Program-made: the position numbers and the translations under genes
Origin: Calliphora vicina
Taxonomy: Eukaryota; Arthropoda; Insecta; Diptera; Calliphoridae
Reading direction: 5' to 3'
Assembly (NCBI RefSeq): GCF_958450345.1
Contig: NC_088783.1
Coordinates: 19,099,701 to 19,163,700, forward strand
DNA length: 64,000 nucleotides
Part shown: piece by piece, positions 46,640-59,459 of the stretch
How the letters are laid out: each line of letters begins with the position of its first letter
Numbering within the stretch: position 1 is the first letter of the stretch
The notes under the pieces: generated by a model
What the model saw: only the letters and a program-made list of their open reading frames with translations
Told to the model about the DNA's origin: nothing
Database searches by the model: none

Positions 46640-49600
46640 TAATTTGTTGCTTGACTGGATTTTGAAATAAATGATTCAATTGTGGATCGATCGGCGACAT
46701 GACTTCCGTATATATAAAATTTGTGTAGATACCTATATAAATTAAATATTTATGACTGATAAAGGCCCAATTTGAGAGGAAATTTGTATAGAGGCTAGAC
46801 CGATTTCAGCCAGTTTCAATAGCCTTTTCCCTAGGGTTGGAAAAATACATGAAAAATACATAGATTAATCAAAACTGATTCTGAGTTTAAGATTTTTGGG
46901 CGTAACAAACATCGGCACAAGCGAATAATACAATCAACATATATTTATTTTGGTTATGATGGCATAATTTTCAAATATTAATAGTATAATTTATATGTAT
47001 TATAAAATGCTTTTGTTTATTGTGGGTTAAGGATGTTTAAGAAAGAAATTATTGGCCTCATTTTGTAACTTCAAACAAATTTTCGTTTGAACGCATAAAT
47101 GGTTTGTAAAGAATCATAAATAAAAACAGTTCACAAATTTGACAGCTGCTGCGCATGGACAAGCATTGCCATACAATAATGAAATTGCGACATTGCTAAA
47201 ACAAAATCTATTGCGTTCATGAACACTATACATTGCAGTGTTGCTTTGCAAAATGCGTGTATAAAGTCAGCCTGTTTTTTACAATTATTTGGAAAATACA
47301 TTTCTTTGTTATATTTTTATGTATGAAAAGAAAAAACACCTTCTCAAAAAAATGTTTTTTCTTTAAAAATTGAAAAATCAATGAAAAATTTATTGAAACG
47401 ATGGAAAATTCCCAACGTTTGATTTTGATGTTTCAAGCGCTTGGGGACGTTTTGTTCTGTTTTATAAAATTCTGTTTTATACACAGAAACGAAAAATACG
47501 TTTTGAAAAATATGAAAATTAAAAAATGACAAATTTTTTCAAAAAAACGTTTCGTTACGTCTTACAAAATTAATGCATATATTTGTATTTTAAATTTAAA
47601 TGTTGGCTTTTTAATTTGCAAAATATTTTGATATTATGGTATCAAAATTCGAAAATTCAAAAAAAAAAATTGTTCAATTTCTAACTTTATTCGATTTTGC
47701 TCAAAATTGTTCGGCATTTGGTTTTTAGATGAGGGACAAAAATTTTAGAACTTGGGAGCATTGATGATAAGGGCCACCCTAGTGTGCATACATATGAATA
47801 TCCTTTATTATCATCATTATTATCTCCATGTGTAGTTGATTCTTGATGCAAAATGTATACTTGTATCTTACCAGCTTTAATGCAGTTTTACCTATAAATG
47901 AGTTCTTTACACTTTTATGTTTCTGTACACATATTTCTGCCATCTCCACTTCGTCCCTTTCATGTCCATCATTGATTAAAATCTCTAAAGTATTTACTTG
48001 TTCTTCTTAAAATTTAACAAATTAAATGACTTTCCATTTCTAGATTTTAAAGTTTGTAACAAATTTGTTAGAATTTATAAGCAAACTGAAGTAAGGGATG
48101 CATTTAGAGGCCAAGAAACAAAAGGCGCTACTCTATTCTGATGGCGAACGTTACACACTTAAAAAGTAAAATGAAATGTTTAGCGTTATTATTATATGCT
48201 GTATCGTTTTTAATTAAATTTAATAAATATTTGAATTTAATTGAAAATGTGGAGAATGATCGCGGGCTAGTGATAATAAACGATGAGTAAGGTATAAGAA
48301 CGCGACATAAACAAAGTCAAATGAAAAAAAAATGACATTTGAAGTAGCTAAAACAACAATTTCTCAATAAAGGCCCTATTAAGAAAAACATAATGGGCCC
48401 TAGATTCCTAAATCAGAATCCAAACCAATATGCACATAAAATGCAAGACATCCTTTCAAATACACATATTAAATACTCAAACACACTTTTCTATATCAAA
48501 CACCATATACATGTAAGTGTTTATCACATAACACCCTTAAATGTTTAAATGCAGTTGTAATCAACCTTGTTTTTGCCCCAGCTTACTCATTTAACAACTC
48601 CTACTTTCTTCAACTCTTGCTATAGCATTCAAATAATTATCAAGTTTGTTGCAAATTTCCTTACTTTGGCAAGCTAACTGTGCAAGATAGTAAGTTTTTG
48701 TGCACAGGAGTGAGTGACACACATGCATTTGTGTATTTAATGTGTTTCCAATACTATTATTAATTTACAGAGTCCCTGTCTTTCTCTCTCTCTTTTCTAA
48801 ATGCATAATTTTTGGTACGAGTTGCTTTTATATCCGACACTTCGTTACAGTCTTTGGCAACAACACCTCCTTGTGACATTGTGTTTGTTATTCTGGAGAA
48901 ATTTTTGGACAGGGTAAGAAAAAATTATTTTGACATGTTGTCATTTGCAATGTCAGTGTTTATACTCTACCTTAGGAAATATATTTGTTAGAATAAGATG
49001 TGAAGTATGGGTTTTATTTGTTTTTATGTTTGGCAAAATTTTTGTGAAAGAATTTAGTTTCATAATTGAGATTTCCAGGATTTATTTGATTTGCTATAGG
49101 TAAGTTTATTTGACATTGAAATATAATATGTAGTTGGAATTTAAACGAATCTGGTTTTTGGAGGTAGAAATCGAAACTATCTTAATGTTGGAACAAAAAT
49201 CTGTTTATGGAGTATTCTGAAATTATTTACTTAATACGAATACTATTCGAAATAAATCTAATCTTATTAATTACACTGTGGATATTGCGAGGGTCATTGT
49301 CTGAAGAAATTTCAAATCAGGATTAAAACACTAGGCTCGCTGAGACTTTTGTTTTATGAACTTTTATATTTTTTTCTTATCCTTATGTTTGTCTGCTTAG
49401 TTTTTCGGCTATAATTCAAAAACCATTGCTGATTTCTATTTCATTCTTCAGCCAAATTTTAGCTTTATAATGGCCCAGTCCTTCCACGCTGACTTGGAAT
49501 TTCTTACCCTCCAGAATCGGTCTTTCTAAATATTTCATAGATTAAAGCGAAACAACACAGAACTGGATCAGTGATAAGTTCTCATATGAAAGGGATCAGT

Positions 49601-50900
49601 CTTTTTAACAAGGCGATGTAAAATGTTACCAATTTTTAGATGTATAATTAACTTGAGTTAAATTTAGACGCATTTAGTAAAACTCAAAATTATGTAGAAT
49701 AAGCAACAATGCCCCAAAAAATTCAGCACTGAATATTTGGTTGGAATTTATCTTCAATGCAAATGTAATTTTGTTTTAAATTTGAAAAATTAAATATTTT
49801 TGAAGTAAAAAAACATATGGCTTGATTTTATGTTTTCTTTTTACTAGGGAATTCTATTGAAATAAAGTATAATACAACTATAATTCAATTGCTTGAATTA
49901 TAGTTGTAATTCAAGGCTTGAATTACACTTGCTTTCAACTTGAATTACGCTAAAAATGCTTATAGGGTGTAGTCAACTCATCTTTAAAAAAATTTTATAA
50001 AGTAGAAACAAATGGAATCTAATTTTGTTATTATTGCGTTAATATAATTAAATATATTCTCTGAGACACAAATTTTATTTATTCCAGTTTTGGAAGAGTA
50101 TTTGAAATATTTCAGTTCTTCTACTTGTATAAAATAACCAAGTTTGATTATTACATTAAGTGTGTTCGCGTACTTTCCAGTAAAAAATATACAGTAACTT
50201 TATTTTAGAGAGTAAAAATAAATTACTCTCAATCTAAAAAAATATCCAAAAAAGTACGTAAAAAAAAGTTTGTAAAAATAAGTTATATTTTATTATAAAT
50301 CAATTTAAAACGTTTGCTTTTTGTTATTTTACTTCTCTTCTTTGCAAAACTTGTAAATTATACTAATTTTCAACTTTTTAGTTCTGTTTACATTTGCAAC
50401 CACATGTTTTAAACACAATTTTATGTTGATATTTTTTACTGGAGAAAAAATGTCCAGTAAAAAATATCATGTTCTCTATCTACGAACTGTCACTTTTAAC
50501 ACGCTCTTGCTCTCTCGTTACAAGCTTTAAAAAGTAGACGAATGGAATCCCGTAACTTCCAGTGATAATTTGTACAAATTATCAAATACGCGAACACAAC
50601 TATTAATTACTCAAATATAAAAAACTTTTTTTTTAAAAAAAGGGTTTATTCGATAATCAACATTTTAAATTCAATATATTCCAAGAAACATGAATTTTGT
50701 TTTCTATATTCCTCGACAAAATATGAGAGACAACTTTTTTGAACCAAAGTAGTGAAAATCGTAGACTACAAAAAAGGAGACAATATTGCTCAGTTTGTTA
50801 TTCACACAATAACAATAACAAAATCAACTATAATTTGATAGAAGGCCACATTTAAAAATTCGCCGGCATTCGTGTCGTCAACAGACTTCATTCAGGACAC
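46640..50900. other. Quiet AT-rich stretch
   Basis: No gene, exon or complete element was recognised. The notable item is a perfect 14-bp-arm hairpin at 49874-49907, starting ACAACTATAATTCA. Apparent short ORFs lack coding features. Confidence 0.4.
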
Positions 50901-50917
50901 TGTCGCTGAATGACGAT

Positions 50918-51534
50918 GGCCCATAATCATAGTCAAACACTAAAGTCGGTTCTTTTTAAAAACAACTTTAATATAAAAACCAGCTTTTAATTATTTTGTA
51001 ACTATAGTCAAAATTAAAGTATGTTTTTAATTGAACCGACTTTAACTGGGTGCCACCTCAAATATAGAAAATGTTTTCATACAATATACAACAAAATATA
51101 GACAAGTGGCACCGCTGAACAGCTGACATAGAAATTTAAAAAAAAACAAAAAAGGTAAACAATAAAAGTAAACGCGGAATCTACAGAAAAAAAGCAGTTT
51201 GTGGTGGAAAAATTGAATAAATAAGGTTAATATCATATTTAAGATATTGTGGTACTAATTTTATTGACAACTGTTCAATAATTGCAAAATTTCTGCCAAT
51301 ATCTTGTAACATAAACATTTTTGACTTTTTGTCGAACTTTTTTACTTGTTGAAGAACAGCTGATGCTGTTGTTAAATGAGTTAAAAACAGCTTCAGCTAG
51401 TTTTATATTTACAGTCGACTTTAACGTCAAAAGTGTATTTTATCTTGTCTATGGTAGACCTAAAGTCCACTCTTAAGTAAAGACGACTTTATTTCTCTTA
51501 AAATATACTTTATTTCTGACTATGATTATGGGCC
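50918..51534. mobile_element. MITE with GGCCCATAATCATAGTCA ends
   Basis: The inverted ends GGCCCATAATCATAGTCA are identical over 18 bp. The flanking nonamers AATGACGAT and AATGTCGTC match at 7 of 9, suggesting an old 8-9 bp target duplication. Near the ends, complementary AAAGTCGGTTC and GAACCGACTTT segments also occur. There is no coding. Confidence 0.65.
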
Positions 51535-52000
51535 AATGTCGTCTACAACGATTTGATAAACTGGGAAACTAAAAAATCCTGCTGATTTAAAACTGTTTTG
51601 TTTTACAATTGCAACCCAATATTTTCAGTAAGATCTTGGTAATTATTTAATGACACACTATGTTTGTAAGTCAGCATATATTTTTGTCGCGATCGCTATC
51701 GAAGGGACCCGTATTTTGTATACCAATTTTTGAACATGAATTGTATGGGTATATATAATACACATCTGGTGGATTTGCGAAGCGTCCTGAAATCCATTCA
51801 ATTTCAATATACATTGAAGTTATAAGTTCTTAAATATGTAAGTTATTGTGGAGCCTAACACTACAAAATCTAAGCATATTTAAATTTAGATAAAATTGTC
51901 GGGATATTTGTATCCCTTGTCCTGTCACAGAGTGTTTATAATTTTTTACCACCACTGATCATGTTTAAGTGAAATGTCCCCTTCATATAAAGTCTTCGAA

Positions 52001-52177
52001 TCTATATAAATACATAAATGTCTTTGTAAGTTTGTTTGTTGGTTTGTTTATTTGTTTGAGCATCACGCCTAAATTTTATTTGAAATTTGGAACGTAGATA
52101 GATCCTTAAGCGTCAATAGGCTATATATTTTTTATTTTACTACGACAGGGGTAGCGAAGCGCACCGGGTCAAGCTAG
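52001..52177 (+). mobile_element. Non-autonomous mini-Helitron
   Basis: It starts TCTATATAAATACATAAATG, followed by a GTTTGTTTGTTGG run, and ends GCACCGGGTCAAGCTAG. A GCGAAGCGC hairpin lies just before the end. It sits between A (52000) and T (52178), the usual Helitron target. The 5' TC, 3' CTAG and 3' hairpin fit insect Helitrons. Confidence 0.75.
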
Positions 52178-52572
52178 TAATAAATATGAAAAAATTAGAA
52201 TGAGTCACATAACTAGTTCTGTACCACTTTTCCTCCACTTAGGGTGTAATGACATTATTTTTAGAGAATGAAGGCTATTGGAAGGTTATTTCTTTTGGTC
52301 TGAATTTGATTTTATGAATACCAATGAATTGGATAAGGAAAACACTGACAATAATAATAATTGATATATTTTTTTTTAATCTCTTTATTACAAGAGAAAA
52401 TTATGCACAGTCATTACAAAGATAAACCGGCACATTTATTAGTTTATCCGAAAGAAAACTTACACTACTTGTATTTTTAATCTCATGTTTTTTTTCAGAT
52501 ATGTCTAATAGTAACATCTGTTCATTTCAAAACTATAAATCTGTTTTTAAACGATGATATTTTCCATGTCTG

Positions 52573-52819
52573 CACAGAGAAAACAGATTCGTGATAGCAA
52601 CCGAATTTGTTGCTAATCGAATGATTCTATCTTAATGACCGAATTTTACAGTTGTGGCTACAATATTTTGGAATGCGTAACTAAAGTTTGGTTGCCTCAA
52701 CTGAAATTCTTCTTTATCAATTGACTTTCTGTTGTTAGAACTTAAAAATGCTATGTGTGCAACCGAATCATTCGATTGGCAACAAATTCGGTTGCTATCA
52801 CGAATCTGTTTTCTCTGTG
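52573..52819. mobile_element. MITE with CACAGAGAAAACAG ends
   Basis: Long inverted arms of about 55 bp begin CACAGAGAAAACAGATTCGT and run through GCAACCGAATTTG to GAATGATTC. TG lies directly on both sides (52571-52572, 52820-52821). Confidence 0.8.
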
Positions 52820-52974
52820 TGAGGAAACCGATTCTAAATGGTTAAAAGGTAATGGCTATTAAAATTCCTTCAGTAAAGGTATTTTAGTGGCAACGGTAAT
52901 TTGGCTTATTGCATTAAGTGTATTTCAGCGGTTGAGGTAACATTATTTTCGGCCGAAATTAAATTATAAACAAA

Positions 52975-53086
52975 CAAACATATCGACTGACTTTCTGATG
53001 ATAGAGCCGAAAAATTCTACGTGTGCAACCGAATCATTCGATTGGCAACAAATTCGGTTGCTATCTCGAATCTGTTATCTCTGTGT
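52975..53086. mobile_element. Right half of a second CACAGAG MITE
   Basis: GTGCAACCGAATCATTCGAT to GAATCTGTTATCTCTGTG matches the right arm of 52573-52819, and the preceding TGACTTTCTG also matches. The left arm is missing. Confidence 0.65.
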
Positions 53087-53691
53087 AGAATTACGGTATT
53101 TTCGATTATTGTTTTCAAATTTGTTTTTAGAGGTAACAATGGTTTAGCGGGTTTTCTAACCAACCTAGCAAATTATCAAAATTAGAATTGTAGCTAACGG
53201 CAATATTAGGTTCCTATTTTAAATAATTTTACCATTTATCTGCTTATACAAATATGAACCTACTTCTAACAAAAGACCGCATTTGAAACCAATATTCAGC
53301 ATTGCAATGCGCTTTTGAGGCACAGATATTTGCCATTTGATGATACAAATTTCCTCATCAATTTGTAACCATAAATGGGTGGCTAAAATTTTTTAATTTA
53401 GTGACAAGTAATATCCGCTACATGCGGATTAAAGCCAAACAAAGTTAAAAATATTAAATTTTCGATGGGAAAAGAAAAGTTAGTGTTATCCTAGAATCCT
53501 ACCGATTATTCGTAGAAAGAAAAAACTTTTAACTTTCATAAAGATGAAAGACGAAAGACGAAAATTGAAGTGATAGAAAATTTACACTCCTTGCATTCCG
53601 AATTGCTTTTCAAATCCATGCCTTGTTCAGATTTACCTAACAGTGACATCTGTTAATTTCAAAACTATAAATTTTGGGTGTATCACTTAAA

Positions 53692-54540
53692 AATGGGGGA
53701 TTTACAATAGATGGCGTATCTTTTGAAAGCGCTTTTTGTTTTTAATAACTTATATGTCATTTTGAAGGGACCATATCTGTCATTTATTCTCACTTAGTTA
53801 TTGAATATTTCAGTGTAAACAACAAAGTTTTATTTGCTTTGAAGTTTTGCTTTACTTCACCAAAGCTTATGGTGAATATATTCAATCGGTTTCAATATGC
53901 GAGAGATGGTTCGTATGGTTCAGAAGTGGTGATTTAAAAATCAAAGACAAATTTCGCCCAGGCCAGCTACAAAAGTTTTAAAATCAAGAACTGAATGTAT
54001 TATTCCATGAAGATTGTTGTAAAACTCAACAAGAGCTTGCAAAATCATTGGGAGTAACTCAAGCAGCAATTTCAACACGTTTGCATGAAGCAGGGTCCAT
54101 CAAAAAGCTGGGAAAGACGATTTTTCATGTCAGAAAAGATGCTTGAATGTTAAAGAAAATCATTTTTACACCGTATTTCTACTTACGATGAAAAATGGAT
54201 CCATTACGATAACCCGAAGCGTAAGAGATCGTATGCGATGCACGGCCAAGCAGCCGAATCGACACCAATGCCAAATATCCATGGCGCTAAGGTGCATAAT
54301 TCTCTATATTTGGTGAGAGCAGTTAAAAGCTATTTAGAATGAAGTGTTTGGGAAGTTTCACCCGCCTCATAGTCCAGACCTTGACTCATCCGAATACTAT
54401 TTACGTCGATCGATATAGAATGCTCTCTCTGGGATACGCTTCACTTTGGAACAAAGTATCCGTATGTTTCCAGAAAGGTGGGAAAAGTTCATAGGTTACA
54501 ATGGCCAATATTCCCGTATTTTTAAGCCATACACCCAAAA
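53692..54540 (+). mobile_element. mariner element relic (FNLKK type)
   Basis: The ends are TTTTGGGTGTATCACTTAAA and, on the opposite strand, TTTTGGGTGTATGGCTTAAA. Broken plus-strand frames give ERWFVWFRSGDLKIKDKFRP, then CKTQQELAKSLGVTQAAIST, the helix-turn-helix. They go on to ISTYDEKWIHYDNPKRKRSY, where the first catalytic Asp is kept, and NIHGAKV. After that a deletion removes the part with the second Asp and reading resumes at AVKSYLE. Stops are frequent. Confidence 0.8.
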
Positions 54541-54544
54541 TGTA

Positions 54545-57000
54545 TTTAAAACAATTAAATAATCATATTTTTCATTATTGAGCAACATTTTTTGATGAGT
54601 TTGCATATCGTACATTTTTAAAGCCATTGAAAATTTAGAGAACTGTAGGTAGAATCGTTTTTTCTAAAGGATATTATTATCTTGAAGAAGATTTGAAATG
54701 TAAAACAAAAATTTGTGTCATTGTTAGTGCATGGAATCCGAAATCTGTTTATCCACAATATATTACTAATTTGAAATAATAAGTTATATTTCCTTTTAAT
54801 AAATAATATAATTCAATTCCTTTAGTACAATTCTTATTGTTATCTTGCTTTTAATTAAACGTGAACATTTATTAAAAATATGGTTATTATTTATATCTTA
54901 TTGTAAAAAAGTCACTTCAAATTTAACTAAAAATCTACTCTTATAAAAATGAATAGAAACATAGAAATATTGTGTTTTAAACACGTTATTTGAGAGGCAC
55001 AATTTCAACTTGATCACTCAAAATATACTTTTTAGACATAATTTTTTTTGTGGTAATTATTTGCATCACATAATAACATTAACCATATTTGTTTTCTTTG
55101 GAACGTTAATTAATTCTTCAATTATTGGATTATTTAATTAGTTCGATTTAATAAAATTTGAAAATTTTTTAAATTTTCTAAACAAATATTTTACCTTTTT
55201 AGTTAAATCACAAACAAAAAATATTTTCTCTTAAGTTTATTCCACCAAAAATTATTCTTCAGTTTTTTCCGTAGACGTTGATTGTGTTTGAACCGAAAAA
55301 CCACTAAAATGTGGCCACATATGATGGGTGGGTTTCAGTTTTGGAGGTGGTTTTATTTTGTGTTTCGAAAAACCAGCCACCGGCAATGAAATTTTGACAC
55401 AATTTTTATTTCTTTTCTTATTTGTGCACAATTTTAAATGATTTTTTTTTTATTATTTTGTGTTTTTTTATTAAAATAAATAGCACTGCACACACGTTTT
55501 ATTTTTCTATTTTTGTTTTTTTTTTTCGTTTTGATTACTTGCACATGACACGAAGGACGAGAATGCGTTTAGTTGTTGCGTCAGTGATGATGTGTGGAAA
55601 ATTTGTGTTGATTTTATTTTGGTTGCGTTTTTTGGTTTGGTTTTTGTGCTGCGTGTTTTTTTTTTATTTTCTCAATTTTATTTCATTTGATTCATTATTT
55701 TTTTTTTGTATTTCAGTTTCGTTGCTGAATTTTCAAGCGCCAAAGTTAGCCAACCAGTAGTAGTAATATTAGTCTCTAGTAGTGGTAGTAGTCATTTTGT
55801 ACGTGTAGCCAAAATAATAAAAACAAAAACAAAAAAATAGCAAAACAAAAGAACTGAAACAAAAACAAACACTCAGTTTATGTTGTTTTTGCTGTTTGTT
55901 GGAGCTGTAATGAAGATGACGACGACGATGTTGTTGCTGTTGAGTACATGAGAGCGCAAGTGTTGTTTTGCTATTAAAATTGAAAACAAAAACAACAAAT
56001 GAAATATCCAAAAGATTTATATCAAATGGAGATGTATTTACAGATACTGTCTGCAAAGTTGGCTGCTAATGGTTGGTTGACTGGTTGGTATGCCTGCAGG
56101 TTTTTTTTTTATTGTTGTTTTATTTTGGGTTGATTTTATTGCCCGGTTGTGTTGGTAGCGAGTTTGTGAGAGTATTAGTATGTGTGATCTGCATACATCC
56201 TTTTTACTGTTGTTTTTTACATGCATGTATGTTTTAATTAGTTGCTTGCTCCATGTGTGTTAAAATTTCTTCTATTTTGTATTCGCTCTTGTTGATTTTA
56301 TGCAGTGGGGAGTCCAATTTAAATGCTCTTCGTTATAAACACTCACTTGTAGGAATGTATGTTTGTGTTTGCTTTATACTCTTGGGAATTTCTATGATAA
56401 ATTAACCCTTTTTCATTAATTTTATGCATATTTCAAAAGTACTTGGTACTTTTCTTTTTAATAAAGCAAATTAGTAATACTGTATTCTATTTCAGTGAGC
56501 AATCGTAATGAAATCAGATCGGATTAAAATTGGTTTTAGATCGAATGATGAACAATTTAAAGAAATTTCCACAGAAAGGTACAACGTAACCAAAAAATAA
56601 AAATGTTCATAAGCGAATTATTTTTTCTAACATTAAGGTATTTTCAGATAATCTGAGTTGTTGTCATAAGAAATTCGTTTGCTTTTAGCTAATTTTAATT
56701 ACATTTTCTCTTTAGTATTTATTGTTTTGTTATATCATGACTGCACTCATCATATTAAATCTTTCTATCAACAACAAATTATTACAAGCAAAAATTGAAA
56801 GACACAGCACGATTATTGGTAAATTTTTCAATTGATTTTATTCGTGTTCCGGTACTTAAATCATTGTATATTATCAGTACTCCGATATTGTTCTAATAAA
56901 GTGACTGCAAATTTTAATTCAAATTAAAATTTAATGGCTTCAACTATAAACGTGTTACTGTATATAATAATTACACTAAATATTTTATTTTGATTTTCAA
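54545..57000. other. Non-repetitive region with a low-complexity island
   Basis: 55260-56400 carries long T runs, a GTAGTAGT-type run near 55760-55790, CAAAAACAAAAA runs, ACGACGACGATG and TGTTGTTGCTG repeats, and no transposon ends. Composition of this sort is common in fly promoters, UTRs and enhancers. No start site, exon or ORF could be supported. The apparent 95-112 codon ORFs are low-complexity. Confidence 0.3.
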
Positions 57001-57599
57001 AGTATGTCTCGTTCGGGATCGTAATTGTATATCTATATTCTGAAAAAAATGTTTTTAATTTTTTAACGTGCATTTTTAAACGGGTAAAAATGAATGCCGA
57101 AAGAAGAAGGTAGGCAACAATGTGGTACTAGGGACAAATTAAAAGAGATCCACTAAAGTAAAACGTTTTCAAAAAATTATATAAAATAAATATATTTGAT
57201 CCTAAAAAGGCTAAAATGTCTAGCAGTCTAATAAGATAATATGTTTGCCCCTGAATCAAAAATATTGATGAATATTTTAAATTTTGTATAAAAAACTCTT
57301 AAAAATACGATTTTCATAAAAATATTTAAACATAAATTCCTCCATATTTTTTAATCAAGGGGAAAACATTTAACTTAAATATTAAATTGTTGACCTGAAA
57401 TATGTAATTGTTAATCAAAAATCTTAACTTATTATTTTTTGATAATTGTTTATCATGTGAAATTTAAAAGGATGAAGTAAAACTGAGTTGGTCTGTACTT
57501 CAACGAATATATCCTATATTAAAATTCTTACTAGCTGAAATCACTCGGTTTTTTTTGGTGGTTTTCATACAGAATTTTAAAAATAATTTTGTGCCTGTA

Positions 57600-58572
57600 T
57601 TTTTGATTAATTTGATTACCATAGAAAATGGGGGGTATTGATTTTGTCCTACCGTTTTTAACACATAAAAATGTTTGCCTCAAGAATTCGTAGCTGTCTA
57701 CAATTTTCCACAAATACTCTCTCTATTGATAAGTTTGTATGGTATTGGTCCATGATTTCACCAAAAAGGAATACTATTTGAGCAGTCACAAATATATTGA
57801 TTTTGCAGAAATCCTGATAAAATTTTGCATTATTACTTCTAAATCGGACTAAATTTTTCCCTAGTCCACATACAAGGCCCCTCCCAGAAAATTGCTTGAA
57901 CAATCATTATTATCCTATAATAATGAATATCGTGATAAAATTGGTCATAAACAAGTTTTAATAAGTTGGAATCAAATATTTAATATATAAATTTTATATA
58001 ATTTTTTATGAAAAATTTTTTGAAAACTCTTTTTTTTCAAAATTTCTTTTTTGATTTTTTTAAAATTTATTAGTGAAAAATAGTTTGGTAAACAAATTCG
58101 GGTTAAGAATTTTTTTCGATTTTGATCCATTGTTGCAGAGGTCTTTGAAATATCGTTAAATGTTCATAATGTATATCGTTACCTTAATATAGAAATGTAA
58201 GCCCAGATTTTGGCTTATTTCGACAAATGGTCCGCTCATTTATCATATTTAGCCAAAAAATCTCGACTTACAAAAAAAACCCGAGTTATTGCCTTTCTAT
58301 ATTAAGGTAACAATATAATAATGACTTTGTAATCCAGATATAGATAGATAGAAAATATGTAAAAGTTGTGGGTTGTCCTGGTTTTTCCCCTATATCTCAG
58401 CCATTTGTTAACCGATTTTCTCGAGTATAAATAGCAACCGAACCGGTCTATAGCATATAAATTGATGTATGAATCATGAATTAGGGGCTACATAAAGTTG
58501 CTTTCAACATACAGACGGACAAATGGATATGGCTATATTGACTCCGCTATCTATAATGATCCAGAATATACA
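57600..58572 (+). repeat. R1-type dispersed repeat with a foldback insertion
   Basis: Phrases such as TTGATTTTGTCCTACCGTTT, GAGCAGTCACAAATAT, AATCCAGATATAGATAGATA and GACTCCGCTATCTATAATGA parallel 33.6-35.2 kb. A foldback lies at 58178-58311, and the repeat is cut at 58572 by a Tc1 relic. Confidence 0.6.
58178..58311. mobile_element. 134-bp foldback insertion
   Basis: Perfect 18-bp inverted ends, GTTACCTTAATATAGAAA, lie at 58178-58195 and 58294-58311. The sequence interrupts the R1 repeat between phrases that are adjacent in the 34.85-kb copy. Confidence 0.6.
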
Positions 58573-58990
58573 GTGGGGAGCACAAATGAGTACATGTTGG
58601 TAACTTCTGCACTTTTTATGGAATAAAAATAAAACAAATAAAGAAAATCCAAAATTTGTTCAGTCATTTATTTTATATTTAATATGTAACAAAATGAATT
58701 ACAATTAAAAACAGTAAGCATCGTGTTCTAAGTAAGAAACAGACAAAACTAAAACAACTCGCATCTACTCAATTTTGCACCCCACAAAAACTTTAGAGAA
58801 GAATTGCGTAAATAAATTTTTACACGCTTTGGCATATTTTCTATCAATTTTTCATTTACTTTATTTGGAATACTCTCGCTTTCATGCGCTGCTAAAGCTC
58901 CAATAAATTGGTAGGAGTTAATCGGTATTGTTGCAACCGCCACTTCACGTTTCACCAAAAAATTGACAATAGGATTGAGCTCTAGACTTT
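58573..58990 (-). pseudogene. Tc1-like transposase 3' relic
   Basis: On the minus strand QSLELNPIVNFLVKREVAVA corresponds to the Tc1 C-terminal QSPDLNPIENLW block, with the catalytic acid replaced by Val. It continues through SYQFIGAL and KLIENMPKRVKIYL to a stop at about 58749. Its 3' terminal repeat, CAGTGGGGAGCACAAATGAG, starts at 58573 right after a TA in the R1 repeat. The 5' part of the element is absent. Confidence 0.7.
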
Positions 58991-59072
58991 GAGCTGGTTA
59001 AGTTAAGTAAAATTAATAAAAAAAACGCAAATAGTTTTTTTTTTATCCTCGAATAAATAAATGCGAAATTAA

Positions 59073-59274
59073 CCCTAAGCTCTCTTTTGTTGTGTCTTAT
59101 TTCTGACTTTCTGGTTGAATTTTCCGTTTTGGTGTATTCAGGGACTTATAGTAAAATTTTACGGATAATATTTTTGCGGAACATTTTAATCACTTAAATA
59201 ACTGTTGTAATGCTGTTTTTTGCTCATTTTTAAAAGAAGGACAAAAAAGACCCATGCCTTGAGGATTTAGAGGG
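59073..59274. mobile_element. piggyBac-like MITE at TTAA
   Basis: TTAA lies at 59069-59072 and 59275-59278. The ends are CCCTAAGCTCTC and, on the opposite strand, CCCTCTAAATCCTC. The 202-bp interior is non-coding. Confidence 0.5.
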
Positions 59275-59399
59275 TTAACATATTCTACAAAAATATTCTC
59301 CGTAATATTCTACATAACTTTGCTGAACACATTTTATACCTAAAATGTAAGGATCATATTGAAGATTAACAATAAGAATGTGTCAGAGTTGGGAAAAAT

Positions 59400-59459
59400 G
59401 TTACATCTGAATTTTATTTGAGGGGCTTTAGAGTTGGGAAAATAAAATTCAGATGTAAC
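59400..59459. repeat. 60-nt hairpin with perfect 20-bp stem
   Basis: GTTACATCTGAATTTTATTT (59400-59419) is the exact complement of 59440-59459, with a 20-nt loop. GAGTTGGGAAAA also occurs as a direct repeat, before the stem and in the loop. Confidence 0.85.

Noticed and set aside
55422..56056. Phe- or Gln-rich ORFs of 95-112 codons
   Set aside because: They arise from T-runs and CAA/CAG-like low complexity, with no recognisable domain.
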